Assembly: GCA_007123695.1 (NCBI GenBank)
Contig: SLGN01000048.1
Span: 1-9,497, forward strand
Length of the DNA stretch: 9,497 nucleotides
Direction of reading: 5' to 3'
Origin: Verrucomicrobiales bacterium
GTDB taxonomy: Bacteria; Verrucomicrobiota; Verrucomicrobiia; Verrucomicrobiales; DEV007
The notes under the pieces are model-generated. The model ran no database searches. It worked only from the letters and a program-made list of their open reading frames with translations, and was not told where the DNA came from. The first letter of the stretch is position 1, and every line of letters starts with the position of its first letter. Below, piece after piece: positions 1-9,131 of the stretch. Both the position numbers and the translations under genes were made by a program.

Positions 1-2
1 CG

Positions 3-1454
3 GGGCTCATGGTGCGGCGGCGCTTCCTGCCGCTGCTCGAGATCGACGGTGCCCTCCAGGTCGCGGTGGAACGCCCCCTCGACAGCGCCACCGCCAAGAT
101 GCTGCAGCGGCTCGTGGGCCGGCCGATCGCGCCGGTCGTCGCCACCCCCGCGTCCCTGCGCACGCTGCAGAGCAAGCTCTTCGGCGACCTCCGCGTCGCG
201 ATCACGCTCGACCGCCCCCTCATCGAGACGAGATCGGGCACCAAGACGGAAACCGCCGAGCCCTCCCCCGAGGAGGCCATCGAAATCTGCAACCAACTGC
301 TCAAGAACGGCATCATCCGGCAGGCGTCCGACATCCACTTCAACGTGCGGCGCGACGGCGACGTCCAGGTCCGCCTGCGCGTCGACGGCGCCCTCGTCGA
401 CGACCTCGTCCTGCCCGCCGCGCTCAAGCTGCCCGTCTTCAACCGCATCAAGGTCCTCGCCGGGCTCGACATCGCCGAGAAGCGGGCCTCGCAGGACGGA
501 TCCTTCCGCTACGATCCGGGCGGCGAGCTGCCCCGCATCGAGGTCCGCGTCGCGACCATCCCGGCCCGCCACGGCGAGCGGGTCACGATGCGGCTGCTCA
601 TCCGCGAGGAGGGGCTCCTCACCCTCGACCGGCTCGGCTTCGAGGCCAGCCACGAGGCCCTCTTCGCCCGCGCCATCACCCTTTCCCACGGCATGATCCT
701 GCTGACCGGACCCACCGGCAGCGGCAAGAGCACGACGCTCTACGCGGCGCTCAAGCACCTCCTCGGGAAAAAGACCGTCAACGTCATGACGGTCGAGGAT
801 CCCATCGAGTACGAGATCGACGACGTCACCCAGACCGAAGTCGACGCGAGGCGCGAGAAGGTGTCCTTCGCCTCGTCGCTGCGCAGCATCCTGCGCCACG
901 ACCCCGACGTCATCATGCTCGGCGAGATCCGCGACGGCGAGACGGCCGAGCTCGCGGTGCGCGCCGCCCTGACCGGACACCTCGTCCTCAGCACCCTGCA
1001 CACCAACACCGCGACCGCCTCGGTGACCCGCCTGCTCGACCTCGGCGTCGACCGCTTCCTCATCGCCTCGGTGCTGCGCCTCGTCGCGGCCCAGCGTCTC
1101 GTGCGCCGCCTCTGCCCGCATTGCCGCACGCCCGACCGGATCACCAAGGCCGAGGCCATCTCGCTGCGCGACCCTTCGCTGGAAGGCCGCCCCTGCCACC
1201 GCGCGCGGGGATGCCTCCACTGCGCCGGACGCGGCTTCGTCGGCCGCGCCGGCCTCTTCGAGGTCGTGCCCATCGGAGCCGACGAGGCCGAGCTGCTCTC
1301 GCGCCGCGCCGAGTCCGACTCGATCGAGGCGCAACTGCGGCGCCAGAGCCGCGAGGCGGGGCACCCCTCCCTGCTCGCCAACGGCATCGCCAAGATCCTC
1401 GCCGGCGAGACCACCACCGAGGAAGTCCTCGCCGCCACCCTCGACTTCGCCTGA
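3..1454 (+). CDS. gspE: Type II secretion / type IV pilus assembly ATPase GspE (PulE/PilB family), 5' end outside window
   Basis: Cytoplasmic hexameric ATPase that drives pseudopilus assembly for type II secretion. The frame is open to the window edge. The first ATG (position 9) falls inside what looks like the N-terminal N1E/N2-type domain (RRRFLPLLEIDGALQVAVERPLD), so the true start lies upstream and I treat it as 5'-partial. Numbering from that ATG: Walker A GPTGSGKST at 234-242, VEDPIEYE at 262-269, Walker B region DPDVIMLGEIRD at 298-309, His box TGHLVLSTLHTN at 322-333, and the zinc-binding tetracysteine pair C369/C372 and C402/C405 typical of GspE/PilB. About 483 residues are present against 500-570 usual, so perhaps 50-90 are missing. 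The stop is 2 nt before gspF, indicating one operon. PilB of a type IV pilus is the alternative; the adjacent secretin with no pil genes in view favours a Gsp-like system. Confidence 0.95.
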   Translation, partial: GLMVRRRFLPLLEIDGALQVAVERPLDSATAKMLQRLVGRPIAPVVATPASLRTLQSKLFGDLRVAITLDRPLIETRSGTKTETAEPSPEEAIEICNQLLKNGIIRQASDIHFNVRRDGDVQVRLRVDGALVDDLVLPAALKLPVFNRIKVLAGLDIAEKRASQDGSFRYDPGGELPRIEVRVATIPARHGERVTMRLLIREEGLLTLDRLGFEASHEALFARAITLSHGMILLTGPTGSGKSTTLYAALKHLLGKKTVNVMTVEDPIEYEIDDVTQTEVDARREKVSFASSLRSILRHDPDVIMLGEIRDGETAELAVRAALTGHLVLSTLHTNTATASVTRLLDLGVDRFLIASVLRLVAAQRLVRRLCPHCRTPDRITKAEAISLRDPSLEGRPCHRARGCLHCAGRGFVGRAGLFEVVPIGADEAELLSRRAESDSIEAQLRRQSREAGHPSLLANGIAKILAGETTTEEVLAATLDFA

Positions 1455-1456
1455 CG

Positions 1457-2662
1457 ATGGAACGCTTCCGCTACATCGCGCTCGACGCCTCGGGCAGCCG
1501 CGTCGAGGGCCATCTCGACGGGGCCTCCCCCGCCGAGGTGCGCTGGATGCTGCTCGAGCGCGGCCTGCGGCCCGAGTCGGTCGTTCCCCGCGCCGAGGCC
1601 GCTCCCGGCGAGGGCCCGCTCTCGGGCCTGCTCGCCCTGCGCAGCGCCCGCTCGGTCCACATCGAGCTGACCCTGCGCCAGCTCGCGGTGATGCTGCGCA
1701 GCGGCCTCACCCTGCTCTCGTCCATCGAGACGATCATCGAGCAGCCGCCCTCGCGGCAGTCGGGCCTGGTCTACGAAAAGATCCGCCGCAGCCTCGAGAA
1801 CGGCAGCGCCTTCGCCGAGGCCCTCGCCGAGCACGCCTGCTTCCCCAAGTCCGCCGTGGCCCTGATCGCCATGGGCGAGGAAAGCGGCAACCTCGACCTC
1901 GTGCTGGAGCGCTCCGCGCAGACGATGGAGGCGCGCCGCCGCAGCCGCAGCGCCACGCTCACCGCGCTCTTCTATCCGGCCTTCACTTTCGTCTTCGCCA
2001 TCGCCATCTGCATCTACATGGTGCTGGAGGTGATCCCGCCGATGAAGAAGGCGCTCGTCTCGATGGGGCGCTCCCTCCCGCCCATGACCCAGTCGCTCCT
2101 CGACATCTCGGACTTCTTCTCCGAATGGGGCCTGACTCTGGGGATCGTCCTCGTCGCCGCCCTCGTCTCCTTCGTCGCCACCTACCTCTGGCCGCCGGGA
2201 AGGCTCGCCCTCGACCGCTTCTTCCTGCGGCTGCCCTTGATCGGCACCATCCTGCGGACCGGGGCGACGGCCCTGTTTTCCCGCTCCATGGCGACGCTGC
2301 TCTCCAGCGGCATCCCCCTGGTCGAGGCCCTCCGCATCCTCGCCGGAGTCCACCGCAACCGCTACCTCTCCGCCGTGATCGATTCGGCGCGCCGCCGCAT
2401 CCTCGAGGGCGGCACCCTCGCGGGCAGCCTCGACCGGCCCCACTCCTTCACTCCGATGATGCTCAAGATGGTCGCCGTGGGCGAGGCATCCGGAAACCTC
2501 GACGAATCCCTCGAACACATCGCGGACTTCCACGACGAACGGCTCCAGGCGCTCATCAAGCGGCTCAGCGCCCTGCTCGAGCCCGCCGTCGTCATCCTCG
2601 TGGGCGGCCTCGTCGGCTACGTCTACATCGCCTTCTTCGTCGGCCTCTACGGCTCGATGTAG
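1457..2662 (+). CDS. gspF: Type II secretion inner-membrane platform protein GspF (PulF/PilC family)
   Basis: Polytopic inner-membrane platform that couples the GspE ATPase to pseudopilin extraction. 401 residues, the normal length for the family. It begins MERFRYIALDASG, the usual start of the N-terminal cytoplasmic segment. There are two repeated T2SSF domains, about 70-195 and 273-397, and each carries the hallmark motif: GEESGNLD at 140-147 and GEASGNLD at 342-349. Hydrophobic segments lie near 172-192, 224-244 and 373-397, matching the three-helix topology. The ATG at 1457 is chosen because it gives the conserved N-terminus and lies 2 nt after the gspE stop; the frame stays open upstream inside gspE, but that part is not family-like. 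No Shine-Dalgarno sequence precedes it, so translation is probably coupled to gspE. PilC is the alternative name. Confidence 0.95.
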   Translation: MERFRYIALDASGSRVEGHLDGASPAEVRWMLLERGLRPESVVPRAEAAPGEGPLSGLLALRSARSVHIELTLRQLAVMLRSGLTLLSSIETIIEQPPSRQSGLVYEKIRRSLENGSAFAEALAEHACFPKSAVALIAMGEESGNLDLVLERSAQTMEARRRSRSATLTALFYPAFTFVFAIAICIYMVLEVIPPMKKALVSMGRSLPPMTQSLLDISDFFSEWGLTLGIVLVAALVSFVATYLWPPGRLALDRFFLRLPLIGTILRTGATALFSRSMATLLSSGIPLVEALRILAGVHRNRYLSAVIDSARRRILEGGTLAGSLDRPHSFTPMMLKMVAVGEASGNLDESLEHIADFHDERLQALIKRLSALLEPAVVILVGGLVGYVYIAFFVGLYGSM

Positions 2663-2693
2663 CCCGGCACGCCCTCCCGCCCTTCCCCGAAAC

Positions 2694-5095
<2,402 letters not shown>

Positions 5096-5099
<4 letters not shown>

Positions 5100-5548
5100 C
5101 GGGCGCTGGCTGGGATCGGGTTTCGACAGGAAGCTTGAAAAAAAACGCTGCCAGGCTTTACGATACGATCCGGCAGAAGTCCGGACTGGGCGACGGAGAT
5201 CGCGAAGTGCTCGACGAAGTCTTCGTGAATCTGTTCCTGCAACGCTTCAAGACCAAAACCCGCAAGGAAATCCGAAAGATGATCGCTGAACTCACCCCAT
5301 TGAAGGAAACTCGAGTCGGACAGGAACTCTACGAGGAAGGCATCGAGAAAGGCATCGAGAAGGGCATCGAGGAAGGTGAGCGCACCATGGCTCTGCGGCT
5401 TCTCGGCAGAAAGTTCCCGACCATCGCCGAGCGAGCCCGTCCGATGGTCGAAGCCCTTTCGGGGCCCGACCTGCTCGCTTTCGGCGAGGAACTTATGTTT
5501 TTCGGGAGCGGAGAGGACTGCCTCGGCTGGCTGGAGCGACGGCGGTGA
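5096..5548 (+). CDS. C-terminal tail of an Rpn/PD-(D/E)XK-like putative transposase family protein; probable gene remnant
   Basis: 150 residues if the TTG at 5096 is the start; an in-frame TTG at 5135 would give 137. The order of segments resembles the end of the large family annotated as Rpn or PD-(D/E)XK 'putative transposase' with a DUF4351-like tail. There is a helical stretch (REVLDEVFVNLFLQRF), then ELTPLKETRVGQELYEEG, a charged repeat GIEKGIEKGIEEGE at about 82-95, and a tail MALRLLGRKFPTIAERA...LLAFGEELMFF...DCLGWL. The nuclease domain that normally precedes this is absent, because gspD occupies the DNA upstream. The TTG overlaps the gspD stop (TTGA), so the fragment could be translated by coupling. 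The start is AT-richer than its surroundings, with eight consecutive A at 5138-5145. It may be a decayed or horizontally acquired remnant, or a retained small protein of unknown role. Confidence 0.55.
5339..5374 (+). repeat. Three tandem 12-bp units (GGCATCGAGAAA type)
   Basis: Units at 5339-5350, 5351-5362 and 5363-5374 differ only in their last four bases (GAAA, GAAG, GGAA). They encode GIEK GIEK GIEE in the remnant gene. Such four-residue charged repeats are characteristic just before the C-terminal tail of Rpn-like 'putative transposase' proteins, and copy number commonly varies. Confidence 0.85.
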
Positions 5549-5609
5549 TCTCAGCAGGTCCCCGGTCCGGGTGACTTGCCGGGCGCGTCACGAATTCCAG
5601 CGCCGCGGT

Positions 5610-6947
5610 TCACCCTCCCCGCCACGCCCGAAAGCAGGTGACGAACCCGGTCGCGAAGTCCCGCGGCCGCTCCTCGATCCATCGCTCGATGAACTCGGGC
5701 GAAAACCAACGTCCGCTTTCGACCTCCTTGCCGTGGATGCGGATGCGCCCCTTCGCCTCGGCGAGGAAGACTTCGATGAACTCGAGATCGGTCGCCTCGC
5801 TTGCGGGGATCCTCGCGACCCTCGCGATGTCGCCCTTCGGCTCGACCCAGATCTCCTCCCACATCTCACGGACGGCGCAGTCGTGGTAGCTCTCGCTAGG
5901 ATCGACGTGGCCCGAGGCGCTGCTGTCCCACTTCCTCGGGTGGCTGTCCTTGAGATGCGAGCGGAACTGCAGGTAGATCTCGCCCGCCTTGTTCCTGACA
6001 AAGACATGCACGGCGCGGTGAAGGCGCTTGGCGGCGTGGATTTCGCGCCGCGGCAGGGTCGCGACGACCTGGTCGTTCTCGTCGACGGCGTCGAGAGACT
6101 CCGTCGCGGAGGGCGGCAGGACACTGCACGGGTGCGGCTCGAGCCCGTTCGAAAGCTCGATCCATTGATCCAGCGAAAGTTCCTCCGCCCGCACCGAGGT
6201 CCTGAGCCCCATGGCGCCGAACGCGCCCTCCACGCAGTCTTTTTCGAAGGGCAGGTTGTTGTGAAGCTGCTTGCGGCGGCGGGAAAAGCCGCGCTTCACG
6301 AGATCGCGCAGGACCTCGGGCGAATGGGGCGCCAGCTCCCCCGGCGAACGTGGATCGAAGCGCACGATGCTCGAATCCACCGCAGGCCGGGGGTGGAAGA
6401 GCTCGGGCCCGACCGTACGAAGCGAGGCGACCCGCCAGGCCCGCTGCAGCATCAGTGAGAGTACGCCGTAGTCCTTCGTCCCCGGAACGGCAACGAAACG
6501 GTCGGCGACCTCCTTCTGCACCATCACGACCGCCTCCGACACCGGGCTCGGAGCATCGAGGAAACGCTCCAGAATCGCGTTGCCGACGGAGTAGGGCAGA
6601 TTTCCGATGAACTTCACCCCGCCCTCGAGAAAGAGCGGGCGCACGTCGAACTCCGTCGCGTCGGCATGGAAGACCTCGGCGCCGAGCGGGCCGTAGCGTT
6701 GCTTCAGAAACTCCGCAAGCCGCCCGTCGGCCTCGATCAGAACAAGTCGGCGGCACTTTCCGGCGAGGTGTTCGGTCAGGGCGCCGCAGCCGGGCCCGAC
6801 CTCGACGACGCAGTCCTCGGGACCGACACGCAGTTGCGTCGCGATCCAGCGAGCGAGAGCATCGTCCACGAGAAAGCTCTGGCCCATCTTGCGGCTCGGC
6901 TCGAGCTGGAGCTGCCGCAGCAATTTCTGGAGTTCCGGGAGATCCAC
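5610..6947 (-). CDS. rsmA: 16S rRNA dimethyladenosine transferase RsmA (KsgA) fused to a C-terminal Nudix hydrolase domain
   Basis: The N-terminal part (about 1-270) is RsmA, which dimethylates two adjacent adenines of the 16S rRNA 3'-terminal hairpin using SAM during 30S maturation. Visible are KMGQSFLVDD at 20-29, SAM motif I VVEVGPGCGALTEHL at 47-61, acidic IEAD at 71-74, the catalytic NLPY at 116-119, and FSRRRKQLHNNL at 221-232. After a short linker (about 270-284) a complete Nudix domain begins: DAVDENDQVVATLPRREIH, LHRAVHVF, KWDSSASGHVDPSESY. Its Nudix box runs 346-368 (G346, E352, REMWEE 360-365), but the usual Gly is Trp367. This subfamily resembles YfcD and isopentenyl-diphosphate isomerase-like Nudix proteins. 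RsmA alone is about 270 residues; this is 445. GTG at 6947 is the only usual start after the in-frame stop at 6978-6980. No Shine-Dalgarno is visible. It lies 43 nt after actP, probably in the same transcript. Confidence 0.94.
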   Translation of the reverse strand: MDLPELQKLLRQLQLEPSRKMGQSFLVDDALARWIATQLRVGPEDCVVEVGPGCGALTEHLAGKCRRLVLIEADGRLAEFLKQRYGPLGAEVFHADATEFDVRPLFLEGGVKFIGNLPYSVGNAILERFLDAPSPVSEAVVMVQKEVADRFVAVPGTKDYGVLSLMLQRAWRVASLRTVGPELFHPRPAVDSSIVRFDPRSPGELAPHSPEVLRDLVKRGFSRRRKQLHNNLPFEKDCVEGAFGAMGLRTSVRAEELSLDQWIELSNGLEPHPCSVLPPSATESLDAVDENDQVVATLPRREIHAAKRLHRAVHVFVRNKAGEIYLQFRSHLKDSHPRKWDSSASGHVDPSESYHDCAVREMWEEIWVEPKGDIARVARIPASEATDLEFIEVFLAEAKGRIRIHGKEVESGRWFSPEFIERWIEERPRDFATGFVTCFRAWRGG

Positions 6948-6990
6948 CGGGAGAAGATGCGGGTTTCGTCGCCGAAATCAATCGCCGTCC

Positions 6991-8610
6991 TCAGTGCGGC
7001 TCGGCTTGCTCCGCGCCGTGGCCGGTGTGGGCGCGCACCTTCATCTCGGCGAAACGCGCCTCGGCGCTGTGCTCGCGCGTCACCAGCGAGCCCACCCAGG
7101 CGGCCAACAGTCCCAGCGGAATGCTCGCGATGCCGGGGTTCTGCAGCTTGAAGATCGCCTTTTCCCCCATGCCGGTGGGGCCGATCAGGATGAAAAGAAC
7201 GCTCGAGGCGAGCCCCACGCCGAGGCCCCAGACCGCCCCATGCGTGGTGAAACGCTTCCAGAAAACCGACATAAGAATGACCGGCAAGTTCGCCGAAGCG
7301 GCCACGGCGAAGGCGAGACCGACGAGGAAGGCGACGTTGATGTTGGGACCGAGGAGAATGGCGATGCCGATGGAGGCGGCGCCGACGACGAAGGCGGTGA
7401 TTCGCGCCACCTTGACCTCTTCGCCGGGCCGGTGCTCCTTGCCGTGGTGGATCACGTTGGTGAAGAAGTCGTGGGCGAAGGAAGTCGATGCGCTGATGGT
7501 GAGCCCCGCCACCACTGCCAGAATCGTGGCGAAGGCCACCGCCGAGATGAAGGCGAAGAAAAGATCCCCGGCGAGTTCCTTCGCGAGCAGGGGCGCGCTC
7601 ATGTTCGGGTTCGAGCGGACCAGCTCGCCGTCGAGCAGCGCCGCCGCTCCGAAACCGAAGAAGGTCGTCATGATGTAGAACAGACCGATGATGATCATCG
7701 CCCAGATCACCGAAACCCGCGCCGTCCGGGCGTCGGGCACCGTGTAGAAACGGATCAGAATGTGAGGCAGCCCGGCAGTGCCGAGAACCAGCGCCAGCCC
7801 GAGCGAAATCTGGTCGAGCGGGTCGGTGAACTTCATCCCCGGGGTCAGGAAGTTCACCGTTCTTTCGACGCCGTCCTCGTTCACCACGATGTTCGTGATC
7901 GAGTCGAAGAAGTTCGCGAAGCTGAAGCCGAACTCCTTCATCACGAGGACGCTGAGGAAAACGCTCCCGCTCATCAGCAGCACCGCCTTGATGATTTGAA
8001 CCCAGGTCGTTGCAAGCATGCCCCCGAAGACGACGTAGACGATCATCAACGCCCCCACCCCGATCACCGCGGTGTTGAAGCCGACGCCGGGGAGCAGCTC
8101 CTTGACGAGCACTCCCGCACCGACCATTTGCGCGATCATGTAGAAGACCGAGACGCACAGGGTGCTGAGCGAGGCCATCGCTCGCACCGGACGCTCCCGC
8201 AGACGGTAGGCGAGGACGTCGGCCATCGTGTATTTGCCGAGATTGCGCAGCGGCTCCGCCACCACCAGCAACACCGTGAGATAGGCCACGAGGAAGCCCA
8301 CCGAATACATGAACCCGTCGTAGCCGCTCGTGGCAATCATGCCCGCGATTCCGAGAAAGGAGGCCGCGCTCATGTAGTCGCCCGCCACGGCGAGCCCGTT
8401 CTGCCAGCCCGTGATGCGGCGCCCGGCCGCGAAATAGGCGCTTGCGCCGCTCGACTTGCGCGCCGACCACCACGTGATCATCAGCGTCGCCGCGACGAAG
8501 AGCAGGAACATGACGAGGGCGGAACTGCCCTGGGCCGCGTCGGCGGGAGCGGTGCCTGCGGCGTCGACCGACAGGGACGCCTGCGAGAGGAGGAGATGCG
8601 CGGCGTTCAT
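6991..8610 (-). CDS. actP: Acetate/cation symporter ActP (sodium:solute symporter family)
   Basis: Inner-membrane secondary transporter that takes up acetate and other short carboxylates with a cation. 539 residues, close to E. coli ActP (about 549). Many ActP-typical stretches are present: GWQNGLAVAGDYMSAASFLG at 68-87, SGYDGFMYS at 95-103, LRNLGKYTMADV at 121-132, YMIAQMVGAG at 157-166, FGGMLATTWVQIIKAVLL at 195-212, GTAGLPHILIRFYTV at 277-291, FISAVAFATILAVVAGLT at 354-371 and VAFLVGLAFAVAAS at 426-439. Even the end, AHTGHGAEQ, resembles the E. coli tail. About 13 hydrophobic segments are spread along it. The ATG overlaps the yjcH stop (ATGA), which favours this start and implies translational coupling. 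The Ala-rich N-terminus could act as a cleaved or uncleaved leader. Another carboxylate substrate is possible; no acs gene is in view. Confidence 0.93.
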   Translation of the reverse strand: MNAAHLLLSQASLSVDAAGTAPADAAQGSSALVMFLLFVAATLMITWWSARKSSGASAYFAAGRRITGWQNGLAVAGDYMSAASFLGIAGMIATSGYDGFMYSVGFLVAYLTVLLVVAEPLRNLGKYTMADVLAYRLRERPVRAMASLSTLCVSVFYMIAQMVGAGVLVKELLPGVGFNTAVIGVGALMIVYVVFGGMLATTWVQIIKAVLLMSGSVFLSVLVMKEFGFSFANFFDSITNIVVNEDGVERTVNFLTPGMKFTDPLDQISLGLALVLGTAGLPHILIRFYTVPDARTARVSVIWAMIIIGLFYIMTTFFGFGAAALLDGELVRSNPNMSAPLLAKELAGDLFFAFISAVAFATILAVVAGLTISASTSFAHDFFTNVIHHGKEHRPGEEVKVARITAFVVGAASIGIAILLGPNINVAFLVGLAFAVAASANLPVILMSVFWKRFTTHGAVWGLGVGLASSVLFILIGPTGMGEKAIFKLQNPGIASIPLGLLAAWVGSLVTREHSAEARFAEMKVRAHTGHGAEQAEPH

Positions 8611-8978
8611 TTGAAGAAGGTGTCGCCGTCGGTGGCTTCAGCGTGTTCACCGAGAAGTTCGTCGGAAAGGCGGTCGAAACGCCCGGCGGCCCGCACGTAG
8701 AGCCAAGCCACGATCCACGCCATGAAGAACTGCGAGAGGGCAAACCAGTAGGCGAGGTTCGCGGGGCCGAGCTTCTTCTTGGCAAGTTCCGGAAACCACC
8801 CCACGAGGATGATCAGGGCGAAGTAGTAGACCAGGAAGAAAGCGCAGGCGGGAACGATGAAACGGGCCTTCGTCGTGAGAAGCTGCTCGAACTCCGGCTG
8901 GTGCGCGACTTTTTCCCACACCTCGGCCTGCCGGTCGAGCTCGGCCTCGTCGTTCGCCTCGTTCTCGTTGTCGTTCAT
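8607..8978 (-). CDS. yjcH: DUF485 inner-membrane protein YjcH, partner gene of actP
   Basis: 123-residue small membrane protein of the DUF485 family. Its gene lies directly upstream of actP in many bacteria (acs-yjcH-actP in E. coli). Its biochemical role is not established; a role with ActP is inferred from the conserved pairing. An acidic N-terminus (MNDNENEANDEAELD) precedes the family motif HQPEFEQLLTTKARF at 26-40. Two hydrophobic helices follow at about 41-61 and 76-96, then the conserved end LYVRAAGRFDRLSDELLGE at 93-111. The reading frame stays open far upstream, but that part is low-complexity Gly/Arg translation overlapping the transposase gene. The ATG at 8978 is therefore taken as the start because it gives the family length. 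The stop overlaps the actP start by 4 nt. No Shine-Dalgarno lies upstream; see the candidate promoter just before it. Confidence 0.9.
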   Translation of the reverse strand: MNDNENEANDEAELDRQAEVWEKVAHQPEFEQLLTTKARFIVPACAFFLVYYFALIILVGWFPELAKKKLGPANLAYWFALSQFFMAWIVAWLYVRAAGRFDRLSDELLGEHAEATDGDTFFK

Positions 8979-8986
8979 GGGGCGGG

Positions 8987-9015
8987 AGGTTAGGGAGCAG
9001 GGTCGCACTTGGCAA
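8987..9015 (-). promoter_or_regulatory. Candidate sigma70-type promoter for yjcH-actP-rsmA
   Basis: On the minus strand TTGCCA (9015-9010) matches five of six -35 consensus bases. It is separated by exactly 17 nt from TAACCT (8992-8987), a weak -10 matching three of six bases. Only 8 nt separate the -10 from the ATG at 8978, so transcription would start at or just before the start codon and give a leaderless or nearly leaderless mRNA. That fits the lack of a Shine-Dalgarno, but the match could be chance in a short intergenic region. Confidence 0.3.
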
Positions 9016-9054
9016 GCGCGAAATCGCAAGAAGTCCGGGAACGCGCCCAGCGCA

Positions 9055-9131
9055 GGGCAGCGGACACCGCTCCAGAGAAATGCCCTCCACGGGCACCCCG
9101 CCTTGTGCGGAGGCTCTACTGCGGAGGCTCT
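9055..9131. repeat. Cluster of small hairpins plus a 12-bp direct repeat at the 3' end of the transposase gene; REP-like
   Basis: Three small inverted repeats follow one another: AGCGG-aca-CCGCT at 9059-9071, TGCCC-tccac-GGGCA at 9081-9095 and CCGC-cttgt-GCGG at 9098-9110. The 12-mer TGCGGAGGCTCT occurs twice, at 9106-9117 and 9120-9131. Together the copies span the stop codon of the transposase gene: the first overlaps the stop and the second lies in the last codons. REP-associated transposase genes are known to be flanked by such short palindromes, so these are plausible REP elements. They occupy most of the gap between the transposase gene and yjcH. I cannot see other genomic copies, so calling them a REP family is inference. 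Confidence 0.45.

Noticed and set aside
9..11. ATG at position 9 as the real start of gspE
   Set aside because: Family-like sequence continues at both sides of it and the N-terminal domain would be cut in half; the frame is open to the window edge.
5138..5145. Run of eight A as a programmed frameshift site
   Set aside because: The alternative frames on either side do not continue a recognisable protein, so there is no evidence for frameshifting.
5549..5609. Possible bidirectional terminator in the convergent gap (CCCGG-t-CCGGG at 5561-5571; GTGAC/GTCAC arms at 5571-5575 and 5587-5591)
   Set aside because: The first palindrome has no room for a loop, the second stem is only 5 bp with an 11-nt loop, and neither strand has a T-tract. 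An intrinsic terminator is not supported.
5376..6458. 360-codon plus-strand frame across the convergent junction and opposite rsmA
   Set aside because: It overlaps both the Rpn-like tail in another frame and the Nudix/RsmA coding region; no domain is recognisable.
6889..8700. 603-codon plus-strand frame opposite actP
   Set aside because: Antisense shadow of actP, with highly charged His/Asp/Arg composition and no motif.
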